64,000 nt of DNA from Robertkochia flava. Lineage in GTDB: Bacteria; Bacteroidota; Bacteroidia; Flavobacteriales; Flavobacteriaceae. Below, piece by piece: positions 42,711-51,020 of this stretch. Below the pieces are notes generated by a model that was given only the letters and a program-made list of their open reading frames with translations, did no database searches and was not told where the DNA came from. Positions within the stretch are counted from its first letter, which is position 1. Every line of letters begins with the position of its first letter. A program made the translations under genes and the position numbers. Location of the stretch: positions 682,001 to 746,000 of the forward strand of contig NZ_JAINZT010000002.1 of assembly GCF_020166515.1 (NCBI RefSeq), written 5' to 3'.

Positions 42711-43421
42711 TTACAAAGCCTCTCTTTCCAGCATGTCGGGAAAGTCAAGAGGACTCATGGCATTACTTACGTTGAAATCACCAATTTTGGTTCTTCGCAG
42801 GGAAGAAAGATAGGCCCCGCTGTTGAGGGCTTTGCCCAGGTCACTGGCCATAGACCGGATGTAAGTGCCCTTACTGCATACGATCCGAAAGGAAAGTTCC
42901 GGGAAATTCACCCCTGTGATCTCGAAGGCGTCGATATGTACATTCCGGGGTTTGATCTCTACTTCCTTTCCCTCCCGGGCAAATTCATACAATCGCTTTC
43001 CGTCTTTCTTTACGGCAGAAAAAACCGGCGGATACTGCTCTATGGTGCCCAGAAACTGATTCGCAATGGTTTCGTCGATAAGTTCCGGGGTGATATGATC
43101 CGTGGGAAATGTGGCGTCAATGCCGGTTTCCATGTCAAAGGAGGGTCTTGTGGCTCCAAGGGTAATGGTCCCTGTGTATTCTTTGACCATTCCCTGAAGT
43201 TCGGGTATTTTTTTTGTGAATTTTCCGGTACAGATCACCAGGAGTCCTGTAGCAAGCGGATCCAGGGTGCCCGCATGTCCTACCTTGATCTTTTTGAGCT
43301 TAAAGCCTTTTTTTATGGCCCATTTGATCTTATTAACTGCCTGGAATGACGACCATTCAAGGGGTTTGTCTACAAGGAGGATCTGGCCTTGTTTTATGTC
43401 TTCCTGGGTGTATTTTATCAT
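42711..43421 (-). CDS. truB: tRNA pseudouridine(55) synthase
   Basis: 236 residues; makes the universal pseudouridine 55 in tRNA T-loops. DKPLEWSSFQAVNKIKW, catalytic Asp in KVGHAGTLDPLATGLLVICTGKFTK, YTGTITLGATRPSFDMETG, and SKGTYIRSMASDLGKALNSGAYLSSLRRTKIGDF are all typical. It lies downstream of uppP on the same strand with a 33-nt gap. Confidence 0.96.
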   Translation of the reverse strand: MIKYTQEDIKQGQILLVDKPLEWSSFQAVNKIKWAIKKGFKLKKIKVGHAGTLDPLATGLLVICTGKFTKKIPELQGMVKEYTGTITLGATRPSFDMETGIDATFPTDHITPELIDETIANQFLGTIEQYPPVFSAVKKDGKRLYEFAREGKEVEIKPRNVHIDAFEITGVNFPELSFRIVCSKGTYIRSMASDLGKALNSGAYLSSLRRTKIGDFNVSNAMSPLDFPDMLEREAL

Positions 43422-43454
43422 ACCATTACCTGTTCCGGTTTAAACAGGACAAAG

Positions 43455-44252
43455 TTAGGTATAATAATAGCCCAGAACAATGGCAAGAAGACCTACAATA
43501 AAGCAATAGAAGGAGAAATACACCAATTTACTGCGCCGCACCAGGGAGATCATCCAGGTACAGGCGATAATTCCCGATACAAAAGCAGCCAGGAATCCGA
43601 TGGACAGAATTTTGATCTGGGTGTTCTCATAACTCAGCTCTCCCGACAAAATGTCCTTGGCGATCTTACCAAGGATCAGGGGGACTACCATGAGAAATGA
43701 AAATCGTGCAGCCCTGCTTTTGTCATTTCCCAGCAAAACAGAGGTAGATATGGTAGCGCCGCTTCTCGAAATACCGGGCAGCATGGCAATGGCCTGGGAT
43801 ATTCCGATCACAAAAGCGTTGGAATAACTCACGTCTTTAGCTGTTTCCCTGGCCTTGTCTGCGAGGTAAAGCAACAGTGCCGTTACAATAAGCATGAAGC
43901 CTACCAACAGGATGTTCCCTCCGAAAAGCGCCTCCAGCTGGTCTTCAAAATACACGCCTACAAGGGCTGCGGGAAGCATGGAAAGGATGATCTTCAGGGA
44001 AAATTTCTTTTCTTCATTCCACCCTTTTGAAAAAAGTCCGCCAAAGAGCTCGCCCACGTCTTTTCGGAATACCACGATGGTGCTCAGGGCCGTTGCAAAA
44101 TGCAGGATAACCGTGAACAGGAGACTTTCTTCAGGAACCATATTGTCACCCAGCAATGCTTTCCCAAGTTCCAGGTGTCCGCTGGAGGAAACAGGTAAAA
44201 ATTCGGTCAGCCCCTGAATGATTCCAAGGATAATGGCATCAAGTATTTCCAT
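43455..44252 (-). CDS. uppP: Undecaprenyl-diphosphatase
   Basis: 265 residues, about eight membrane helices; dephosphorylates undecaprenyl diphosphate to recycle the cell-wall lipid carrier and gives bacitracin tolerance when overproduced. Signatures are IIQGLTEFLPVSSSGHLELGK (active-site Glu/Ser/His) and AMLPGISRSGATIS (catalytic Arg). Confidence 0.96.
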   Translation of the reverse strand: MEILDAIILGIIQGLTEFLPVSSSGHLELGKALLGDNMVPEESLLFTVILHFATALSTIVVFRKDVGELFGGLFSKGWNEEKKFSLKIILSMLPAALVGVYFEDQLEALFGGNILLVGFMLIVTALLLYLADKARETAKDVSYSNAFVIGISQAIAMLPGISRSGATISTSVLLGNDKSRAARFSFLMVVPLILGKIAKDILSGELSYENTQIKILSIGFLAAFVSGIIACTWMISLVRRSKLVYFSFYCFIVGLLAIVLGYYYT

Positions 44253-44272
44253 AAAAGCAGCAGGAGGCCGGA

Positions 44273-44563
44273 TTATTTATTCTTTCTTTTCTTGTGAGGA
44301 TTCATCAGGATGGCATAGACCTCGATCCCAAACCCGATCAGTACCAGGGTGGGGGCGAGACGGATCCGTCTGAAGCTGAAGATGTCAGGGTTGAAGACTT
44401 CCGGATTGTCACTTCCGCCCCCGCTCATAAGGATAAACCCGAGCACAATGATGGCCAGGCCAATAAACATGACGGTGTAATTTTTACGGTGAAATACAAA
44501 ATCCTTTTCTCCGTTGGGAGAAGCCTGATCCTTCGTGTTGTTTTTACCCTGAACTTTTTTCAT
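44273..44563 (-). CDS. DUF3098 membrane protein
   Basis: 96 residues: a polar N-terminus, then two membrane helices (YTVMFIGLAIIVLGFILMSGGG and RIRLAPTLVLIGFGIEVYAIL) joined by DNPEVFNPDIFSFRR, the DUF3098 hallmark. It is consistently placed between ftsX and uppP in Flavobacteriia. Function unknown; an envelope or division link is suggested only by position. Confidence 0.85.
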   Translation of the reverse strand: MKKVQGKNNTKDQASPNGEKDFVFHRKNYTVMFIGLAIIVLGFILMSGGGSDNPEVFNPDIFSFRRIRLAPTLVLIGFGIEVYAILMNPHKKRKNK

Positions 44564-44572
44564 AAATCGTTT

Positions 44573-45451
44573 TTAATAGTAGAGATCATCTGTTCTGAGG
44601 TTGAGAAATCTCTGGGTTGCAATATAAGTGCTAATCCATGTAATTACAATTCCCCCGAGAAAAATTGCTGCGAATAACATTCCGATAACCGGCAAATCGT
44701 CAAACAGCCCTAATTGGGGGTATTTTCCCGAAAGGTAATAAAGCAGGCCTCCGATAGACAGCAGGGCGATAACCGCTCCAAGGATACCGAGTTGTACGCT
44801 TTTCATAATGAACGGGCGACGAATAAAGCTCTTGGTAGCTCCCACCATTTGCATGGTCTTAATAATGAATCTTTTCGAATAGATGGAAAGCCGTATCGAA
44901 CTGTTGATCAGTAATACAGCGATCAGGGTGAAGGCCGAGCTGGCGATCAATATCCACAAACTGATGCGTTTCACGTTTTCATTGAGTAGTGATACCAGGG
45001 GTTGGTCGTAGGCGACCTCGGCGATATAGTCTTTCCCGGCGAGTTTATCCGCAATAACACGTATGCTGTCTGATTCCACATAATTGGCTTTCAAATGGAC
45101 CTCTATGGAGTTTTGCAGGGGATTATGACCGAGAAATTCCAGGAAGTTTTCACCGATCTCCTTGCTGTGTTGCTCTGCCGCTTCCTCCTTTGATATAAAC
45201 CGGGCCGTTTTGGTATACGGGGCCATGGCCAGGCTCTTTTGCAGCTGGGTTACCTCCACCTCCTTGGCGTTATCTTTCAGGAAAACCGTTACCGCGACCT
45301 GTTCCTTAAAGTGGTTGGCCAGTTTCTTGGTGTTGATTACCAGTAATCCTAAAATGCCGAGAAGGAATAGTACCAGACCAATACTCAGGACAACAGAGAA
45401 ATATGAAGATATTAGTTTGCGCCGCTGGTAGCGTTCAAAAGATCTGCTCAT
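44573..45451 (-). CDS. ftsX: Cell division protein FtsX
   Basis: 292 residues: a cytoplasmic N-terminus (RSFERYQRRKLISSYFSVVLS), a first membrane helix, a periplasmic domain (about 40-165; VAVTVFLKDNAKEVEVTQLQKSL), then three more helices typical of FtsX permeases. With FtsE (not in this window) it forms the ABC complex that activates peptidoglycan hydrolases at the septum. It heads the minus-strand group ftsX-DUF3098-uppP-truB. Confidence 0.93.
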   Translation of the reverse strand: MSRSFERYQRRKLISSYFSVVLSIGLVLFLLGILGLLVINTKKLANHFKEQVAVTVFLKDNAKEVEVTQLQKSLAMAPYTKTARFISKEEAAEQHSKEIGENFLEFLGHNPLQNSIEVHLKANYVESDSIRVIADKLAGKDYIAEVAYDQPLVSLLNENVKRISLWILIASSAFTLIAVLLINSSIRLSIYSKRFIIKTMQMVGATKSFIRRPFIMKSVQLGILGAVIALLSIGGLLYYLSGKYPQLGLFDDLPVIGMLFAAIFLGGIVITWISTYIATQRFLNLRTDDLYY

Positions 45452-45521
45452 GGATAGTAAAATTGGATGTGTAAAAGTAATAAAGTAAATTTAATCGATA
45501 TAATCTCTTAACAGGAAAGTC

Positions 45522-46463
45522 ATGCATATTATTGTGATTGGTATTGGTGGTGTCGGAGGGTATTTTGGCGGTCGCCTGGCACTTACCGGTCACAGGGTAG
45601 AGTTCGTGGCCAGGGGCCTGCACGGGAAGACGATCGCAGCCGACGGACTGAAGGTGAAAAGCGTGGATGGCGATTTCATCGCTTATCCGGATCAGGTGCA
45701 CAGCAGCCTGGAAACCATTGAAGCCCCGGACCTGGTACTGATCTGTACCAAATCCTGGCAGCTCGAGGCCATAGGGAAGGAGCTTAAAAGCCGCATCAAC
45801 AGGGACACCGTTATTCTGCCGTTGCAAAACGGGGTGAGCAGCGTGGAGCGGCTTATAAAGCATGTGCCGGAGCAGCAGGTTTTGGGCGGATTGTGTAAGA
45901 TCATTTCTAAAATGGAACAGCCCGGGGTCATCGATCATTTTGCATTTCATCCCGAAATTATTTTCGGAGAGGTTGATGGCAGCAGGAGCGAACGGACTGT
46001 CCGCTTGGAAGCCCTTTTCCGGTCTGCTAAAATTGATGCCCGGATATCTGAGGATATCCGGTTGGATATGTGGAGGAAGTTCCTCTTCATTTGTGTTATA
46101 AGCGGCATGGGGGCCCTTTGCAGACAGGAGATTGGAGTGATGCGGGAGGATGCCGGGATCCGGGAGCTTATGGAAAGATCTGCAGAAGAGATCCTGGAGG
46201 TTGCCGCCCATAAGGGGGTGGGACTTACCCGCAACGATATGGATCGCGCCTTTCGTGCCATCGATGCCCAGGAATATCATTCTACCGCTTCTCTTCAACG
46301 GGATATGATGGATGGAAAACCCTCGGAGATCCACGATTTTAATGGTTATATTGTGCAGGAAGCAGCCCGTCTTGGTTTGTCGGTTCCTGTAAATACATTT
46401 ATTTATTATACCCTGCGTCCTATGGAGGAACAGGCGAGGGAAAAGAAAGGAAAAAGCCTATGA
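45522..46463 (+). CDS. panE: 2-dehydropantoate 2-reductase
   Basis: 313 residues; NADPH-dependent reduction of ketopantoate in pantothenate/CoA synthesis. The nucleotide loop is IGIGGVGGYFGGRLALTGH; further motifs are LICTKSWQLEAIGKEL, LPLQNGVSSVERL and MQRDMMDGKPSEIHDFNGYIV-like (LQRDMMDGKPSEIHDFNGYIV), with catalytic Lys in the WRKFLFI region. Alternatively it is a related ketopantoate-reductase-family enzyme. It overlaps the DUF58 gene by 4 nt. Confidence 0.88.
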   Translation: MHIIVIGIGGVGGYFGGRLALTGHRVEFVARGLHGKTIAADGLKVKSVDGDFIAYPDQVHSSLETIEAPDLVLICTKSWQLEAIGKELKSRINRDTVILPLQNGVSSVERLIKHVPEQQVLGGLCKIISKMEQPGVIDHFAFHPEIIFGEVDGSRSERTVRLEALFRSAKIDARISEDIRLDMWRKFLFICVISGMGALCRQEIGVMREDAGIRELMERSAEEILEVAAHKGVGLTRNDMDRAFRAIDAQEYHSTASLQRDMMDGKPSEIHDFNGYIVQEAARLGLSVPVNTFIYYTLRPMEEQAREKKGKSL

Positions 46464-47389
46464 ACATACAGAATGAATTACAGCAGGTACAGCTGTTTTC
46501 GAATTTGGACCTTCTGGCCAAACAGGTGGTTGAAGGATTTATCAGCGGACTACATAAGAGTCCGTTTCATGGGTTTTCCTCAGAATTTGCCGAGCATAAG
46601 ATCTACAACCAGGGAGAAAGTACCAGGCATATCGACTGGAAATTGTACGCCAAAACGGATAAGCTGTATACCAGGAAGTACGAGGAGGAAACAAATCTGC
46701 GATGTCATCTGATCATCGATAATTCGTCTTCCATGCATTACCCCCGGGTGAAGGAACAAACTGCCGCTAACCTCAATAAAATAGGGTTCTCTGTTCTGGC
46801 TGCCGCCAGTCTTATGCAATTGCTCAAACGCCAGCGTGATGCTGTGGGGTTAAGTGTTTTCTCGGATGCCTATGAATTGTATGCGCCTGAGAAGGGTAGT
46901 GAGCGTCACTTTCAGAAATTGATGGCCCATCTGGAAGACCTGGTGAGTCCCAAGGCTGCCGGGTCGGGAACCCGGACGTATACCTATTTGCATCAGATCG
47001 CCGAAAAGATTCACCGTCGCAGCCTGATCTTTCTTTTTACCGATATGTTCCAGGTAGAAACCGGAAGGGAAGAGCTTTTTAACGCCCTCAGGCATCTGAA
47101 ATACAACAAGCACGAAGTGATCCTGTTTCATGTGATCCACAAGGAAACAGAGGTCGATTTTAATTTTGATAATACCCCCCGGAAATTTAAGGATGTGGAA
47201 ACCGGGGAGGAGCTGGAGTTGTTCGCAGAGAATGTGAGAGAACCCTACCGGGAATACGTAAATAGCTTCCTGAATGAGATCCGGTTAAAGTGTCTTCAAT
47301 ACCGTATTAAGTATGTGGAGGCAGATACCTCCAGAGATTTGCAAAAAATTTTAATGACCTACCTGGTTGAGCGACAAAAGTTTGCCTGA
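46460..47389 (+). CDS. DUF58 domain protein (vWA-like)
   Basis: 309 residues: GFISGLHKSPFHGFSSEFAEHKIYNQGESTRHIDWKLYAKTDKLYTRKYEEETNLRCHLIIDNSSSM contains the DUF58 core and a MIDAS-like DNSSSM metal site. In other genomes DUF58 proteins act with MoxR-type AAA ATPases, probably as chaperones; no MoxR gene is in this window, and the partner here by overlap is panE. Confidence 0.88.
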   Translation: MNIQNELQQVQLFSNLDLLAKQVVEGFISGLHKSPFHGFSSEFAEHKIYNQGESTRHIDWKLYAKTDKLYTRKYEEETNLRCHLIIDNSSSMHYPRVKEQTAANLNKIGFSVLAAASLMQLLKRQRDAVGLSVFSDAYELYAPEKGSERHFQKLMAHLEDLVSPKAAGSGTRTYTYLHQIAEKIHRRSLIFLFTDMFQVETGREELFNALRHLKYNKHEVILFHVIHKETEVDFNFDNTPRKFKDVETGEELELFAENVREPYREYVNSFLNEIRLKCLQYRIKYVEADTSRDLQKILMTYLVERQKFA

Positions 47390-47427
47390 TAGGGGGTGAA
47401 AAAAGTTTCATTTTTTTTCACAAAACG

Positions 47428-47458
47428 TTTGCGGTATTAAAAATGGGGTGTATATTTG
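47428..47458 (+). promoter_or_regulatory. Promoter of tRNA-Asp
   Basis: TTTG (47428-47431), a 19-nt spacer and TATATTTG (47451-47458) match the Bacteroidota consensus very well. The -7 box ends 17 nt before the tRNA 5' end. Confidence 0.75.
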
Positions 47459-47475
47459 CAACCGCAATCAAGAAA

Positions 47476-47552
47476 GGTCTGGTAGTTCAGTTGGTTAGAA
47501 TACATGCCTGTCACGCATGGGGTCGCGGGTTCGAGTCCCGTCCAGACCGCCA
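47476..47552 (+). tRNA. tRNA-Asp (anticodon GTC)
   Basis: GGTCTGG pairs with CCAGACC; D-arm GTTCAGTTGGTTAGAAT; anticodon arm CATGC-CTGTCAC-GCATG (anticodon GTC); T-arm CGGGTTCGAGTCCCG; discriminator G and encoded CCA (47550-47552). 77 nt. Confidence 0.96.
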
Positions 47553-47577
47553 ACAATCCGGGAAACCGGAAGCCTGA

Positions 47578-47605
47578 AAAGCCTCCAAATTCAGAGGCTT
47601 TTTTT
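47578..47605 (+). terminator. Terminator after tRNA-Asp
   Basis: AAAGCCTC (47578-47585) pairs with GAGGCTT (47594-47600), followed by T. A second, weaker hairpin with G-U pairs and a T run (AAAGGCTTTCC...GGAAGGCTTTTT) lies at about 47670-47704. Confidence 0.8.
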
Positions 47606-47772
47606 GGCGTGTTAAGATTAGTTGTGTTGTTTGATCGCGCTTGTCGCGATCGTGGTTTAGTAGTTAAACCAATGAAAGGCTTTCCTAATTTGGAAGGCTT
47701 TTTTTGTTACGGAACTTTAGCGTTGAGAACCCCTCGCACTCCTGCCTTGACTTATTAATTTTAAATTCCTCA

Positions 47773-47870
47773 TTTTCCCTACCTCCCTACCTCCCTACCT
47801 CCCCACATCCCCATATCCCCACATCCCCATATCCCCACATCCCTATATCCCCACCTTCCCATCTCCCTCC
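47773..47870. repeat. Pyrimidine-rich simple repeat
   Basis: Three copies of CTACCTCC followed by three copies of a unit like CCCACATCCCCATAT and decayed remnants. Strong C/T strand bias. It lies between tRNA-Asp and the TPR regulator and has no protein-like frame. Confidence 0.8.
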
Positions 47871-47913
47871 TCAGAAAAGTATCTTGAATTCAAGGGAAGT
47901 AGATCAAAATTTC

Positions 47914-47921
47914 TACTTTTG
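47914..47921 (+). promoter_or_regulatory. Likely promoter -7 box for the TPR/LuxR gene
   Basis: TACTTTTG fits TAnnTTTG, about 100 nt before ATG 48020. The -33 element is not clear. Confidence 0.4.
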
Positions 47922-48019
47922 CGCGACAATTGATTTTTCATGAGAAATCACAGTTCATGGGAACCAATATGAGGGGCTTTTTGAAAACCGGGATCAAAAT
48001 TGCCAGACAAGGGAAAATA

Positions 48020-49609
48020 ATGAAGAAGCTATTATTGTTGTTTTTATTATGGGGGTTCGATGGTTGGAGTCAAACCGATCACCTGGCCCCGGCCGATAGT
48101 CTGTTCTATTCAGAGATTTACAAGCAGGCGAACAGGTTAAGGGAAACCGACCTGGACTCTGCCTTGTATTACTACGAGCAGCTGGATGTGTTCCTGGAGG
48201 ATAAGAATTACCTTCGCCAGCGTCTTGGCGTGCTTTTAGAAATTGGAAATGCCTACCTGACAAAGGGACAGGCCGACCGTGCCCTGGAGATCTACCTTGA
48301 GATTCTCGATTTTACCGGCTCAGAAGAGGATTCTACCTATAAATTATATGCAGAGATCAGTATAGCCGGAATTTACCTCGATGGAGAGGATTATCAGAAG
48401 GCGCTCGGGCGTTATCAGCATATCCGGGAGCATTATCGGGTAACAGATTCCACGCATATTAATTTACTACCTTATTGTGTGATCTATAACAACGAGGGGG
48501 TTGCCAATGAGAATCTCGGGAACTATGCTGAGGCAGAAACGCTTTACCGGAAAGCCATCGATCTTTCCCTGCAGATTTCTGAGAAGTACAACCTGGCCAA
48601 CGCCTACAGCAACATGGGATCCCTGAAATCCAGGATGGAGGATTATCCTAAGGCATTGGAGTGGCATCGCAGGGCTTTGGAAATAAGGGAAAAAGAAAAT
48701 TTAAGCCTGGGTATTTGTCAGTCGCTGAATCATTTGGGTGTAGTTTATTCCCTTCTTGGAGATCTTGCAAAAAGCGAGGAGAATTTTAAAAGAGCTTTGG
48801 ATATTGGAGTGCAAATGGGTTATGCCAAACAGGTTATAGAGGCTTCGGTACCCTTAAAAGATATCTATTTTCAAAAAGGAGAATTTGCCAGGGCTTTTGA
48901 GGTGCAGCAACTGGAGCTTGATTTCAGAGACCGGGTGTTTAATGAAGAGCGTGTAAAAAACCAGGAGCGCCTGAAGGCAAAATACGAATACGAGCTGGAA
49001 AAGCAGATCGCCGCCAAAAACCGCGAATTCCGGGAAACGGTCTATAAATTTATTTTCGGGGTCATGCTGTTGCTGCTCATCATCGCCCTGATCCTTTACC
49101 TGCTTCAGAAAAGTAAGACGCGCCAGGGCGAGTTGCTTAACGAGAATATAAAAAAGGAAAAGCATTTGCTGCGGCAGGAGCTGGATTATAAGAACAAGAA
49201 ACTCATGTCTAATCTGATGTTCCTGCTCCAGAAAAATGAATTGATCTCCAGTCTTATTCTTAAACTTCGGGATGCCAAAAAGGGAAATAAGGCAGAGGGC
49301 GATAAGATCATTTCAGAGATCATCCTCCAGCTTAAGCACCATCACAGTGCCGAATCCTGGGAAGAATTTGACCTGTATTTCCAGGAGGTCCATTCCGATT
49401 TTTACGCCAAGCTTTCCTCAAAGTTTCAGTTAACCCCTAACGAAATGAAACTGGCGGCCTTTTCAAAACTCAAACTCTCATCCAAAGAGATCTCCTCCCT
49501 GACCGGGCAAAGTATCCGTACCATTGATGTAGGGAGGTACCGTTTGCGCAAAAAATTAGGGATCAATAACGCAGATGTGAATCTCACTACCTTTCTTAAC
49601 AGCCTTTAG
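48020..49609 (+). CDS. TPR sensor-regulator with C-terminal LuxR-type HTH
   Basis: 529 residues from ATG 48020, where a signal peptide begins (MKKLLLLFLLWGFDGWSQ). About 30-320 is a periplasmic TPR array (GNAYLTKGQADRALEIYLEIL, NLGNYAEAETLYRKAIDLS, LGDLAKSEENFKRALDIG). One membrane helix follows (FIFGVMLLLLIIALILYLL), then a cytoplasmic coiled coil and a LuxR-like HTH (LTPNEMKLAAFSKLKLSSKEISSLTGQSIRTIDVGRYRLRKKL). Such one-component regulators are typical of Flavobacteriia. Located just before the PorV-subtilase pair, it may control it; that is inference. A longer frame from 47930 exists but would bury the signal peptide. Confidence 0.85.
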   Translation: MKKLLLLFLLWGFDGWSQTDHLAPADSLFYSEIYKQANRLRETDLDSALYYYEQLDVFLEDKNYLRQRLGVLLEIGNAYLTKGQADRALEIYLEILDFTGSEEDSTYKLYAEISIAGIYLDGEDYQKALGRYQHIREHYRVTDSTHINLLPYCVIYNNEGVANENLGNYAEAETLYRKAIDLSLQISEKYNLANAYSNMGSLKSRMEDYPKALEWHRRALEIREKENLSLGICQSLNHLGVVYSLLGDLAKSEENFKRALDIGVQMGYAKQVIEASVPLKDIYFQKGEFARAFEVQQLELDFRDRVFNEERVKNQERLKAKYEYELEKQIAAKNREFRETVYKFIFGVMLLLLIIALILYLLQKSKTRQGELLNENIKKEKHLLRQELDYKNKKLMSNLMFLLQKNELISSLILKLRDAKKGNKAEGDKIISEIILQLKHHHSAESWEEFDLYFQEVHSDFYAKLSSKFQLTPNEMKLAAFSKLKLSSKEISSLTGQSIRTIDVGRYRLRKKLGINNADVNLTTFLNSL

Positions 49610-49784
49610 TGCATTTCGCTGTAAATCAGCTGTTTGTTTTCCATTGTATACATATTGTAACCTGTAAAAATGGGGTTGTATAGATTTTGTGACCCTGTTT
49701 ATTAGGGGTGGTTCGCTATTGTTTTTTTCATTTGAGATATCAGAAATCGGCGGTTTTCATTAAGCGCCAAAAACTTGAATTAAG

Positions 49785-50852
49785 ATGAAAAAATTATTGT
49801 TTTGGATTCTCCTTTTGCCTTTGTCGGTGAAAGTTGGTTTAGCCCAGGAGAATTCAGGAGTGCAAACTACCGCAGCACCCTTTCTTTTAATTGTGCCTGA
49901 TGCCCGAAGCGGGGGGATGGCTGATATGGGGGTGGCTACGTCTACCGATGCGAATTCTCAATTCTTCAACGCGGCCAAATATGCCTTTATGGAAGAGGAT
50001 ATGTTGGTAGGTCTTAACTATACCCCATGGTTAAGAAACCTTACAAACGAAGTGTTTCTCGGTAGTTTTTCTTTTGCGAAACGTATAGATGAAAGAAGTA
50101 CATGGGGTGTTGGGATGCGTTATTTCTCCCTGGGTGCTATACAACTGTCTGATGGGGCAGGAAACGGTATGGGAACGGAGACGCCTTATGAACTGGCACT
50201 CGACGGTTCGTACTCTCTTAAGCTCAGTGAAAATTTTGCCATGGCCGTATCCGGGCGCTACGTGCGTTCTGATTACGCATTGCGCGTTGAAAACTCGGAT
50301 CTGAGGACGGTGAATACCGTGGTGGCCGATGTTGGAGGGTACTACGAGTCTGATCTTCAGCAAATCGGTAAGATGCAGGGTATCTGGCGTGCCGGACTAT
50401 CCCTTAATAATATCGGTTCCAAGGTGGAATTAGTGGAAGGAGCTGAAAAGTCTCAGATGCCAACCACCCTGAAACTGGGAACGGGGTACGAGTTTTTACT
50501 GGATGCCAAAAATTCCCTGACCACCAACCTGGAATTGAATTCCCTCCTTGTGTCTAATAACGATATCGGAAGCCTTATTTATGCCCTGGGCGCAGAGTAC
50601 AAATACAATAATGTATTTGCCTTGCGTACCGGATACTTTCATGAAGGAGAAAATTCCGGGAACAGGCAGTTCGCTTCTTTTGGTGGAGGGGTGGCATTTA
50701 GGAATGCCCGTCTGGACATCTCTTACCTGGTGAACACCTCCGATGTGGTAAGCCCGCTGGAAAATACCCTGCGGTTTTCCCTGAGTTTTGTTTTTGGCAA
50801 TAACGCCAATGTTCAGCAGAACTCCACAGACGACGTCGCGGCACTAAATTAA
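49785..50852 (+). CDS. PorV-family T9SS outer-membrane protein
   Basis: 355 residues with a signal peptide (MKKLLFWILLLPLSVKVGLAQ) and a FadL-like outer-membrane barrel. The N-terminal motif PFLLIVPDARSGGMADMGVATSTDANSQFFNAAKYAF matches the PorV/LptO consensus. PorV collects T9SS cargo after translocation and delivers it to the attachment complex. True porV usually neighbours porU; here the neighbour is a giant T9SS cargo 168 nt downstream, so it may be the main PorV or a cargo-specific paralogue. Confidence 0.85.
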   Translation: MKKLLFWILLLPLSVKVGLAQENSGVQTTAAPFLLIVPDARSGGMADMGVATSTDANSQFFNAAKYAFMEEDMLVGLNYTPWLRNLTNEVFLGSFSFAKRIDERSTWGVGMRYFSLGAIQLSDGAGNGMGTETPYELALDGSYSLKLSENFAMAVSGRYVRSDYALRVENSDLRTVNTVVADVGGYYESDLQQIGKMQGIWRAGLSLNNIGSKVELVEGAEKSQMPTTLKLGTGYEFLLDAKNSLTTNLELNSLLVSNNDIGSLIYALGAEYKYNNVFALRTGYFHEGENSGNRQFASFGGGVAFRNARLDISYLVNTSDVVSPLENTLRFSLSFVFGNNANVQQNSTDDVAALN

Positions 50853-51020
50853 TAGAAAATGGATGAGCTGGACAAAGATGGTGTCGATAGCTGGCTCAAA
50901 CGCAATGCGTCTCAGCGAAAGGCACTTCGCTCAATGCTTCACGCATTGAAAAATGAAGAATTACAAGAGATTGATTCTGAAGAGGATCACGATACAAGTA
51001 ATGCAACTAAAAACAAGATT

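Noticed and set aside
45435-46334. Minus-strand open frame of 299 codons opposite panE
   Set aside because: It overlaps the full panE gene, which has an unmistakable nucleotide-binding motif and a 4-nt overlap with DUF58.
47504-47758. Open frame starting inside tRNA-Asp
   Set aside because: It begins within the tRNA and crosses two terminators.
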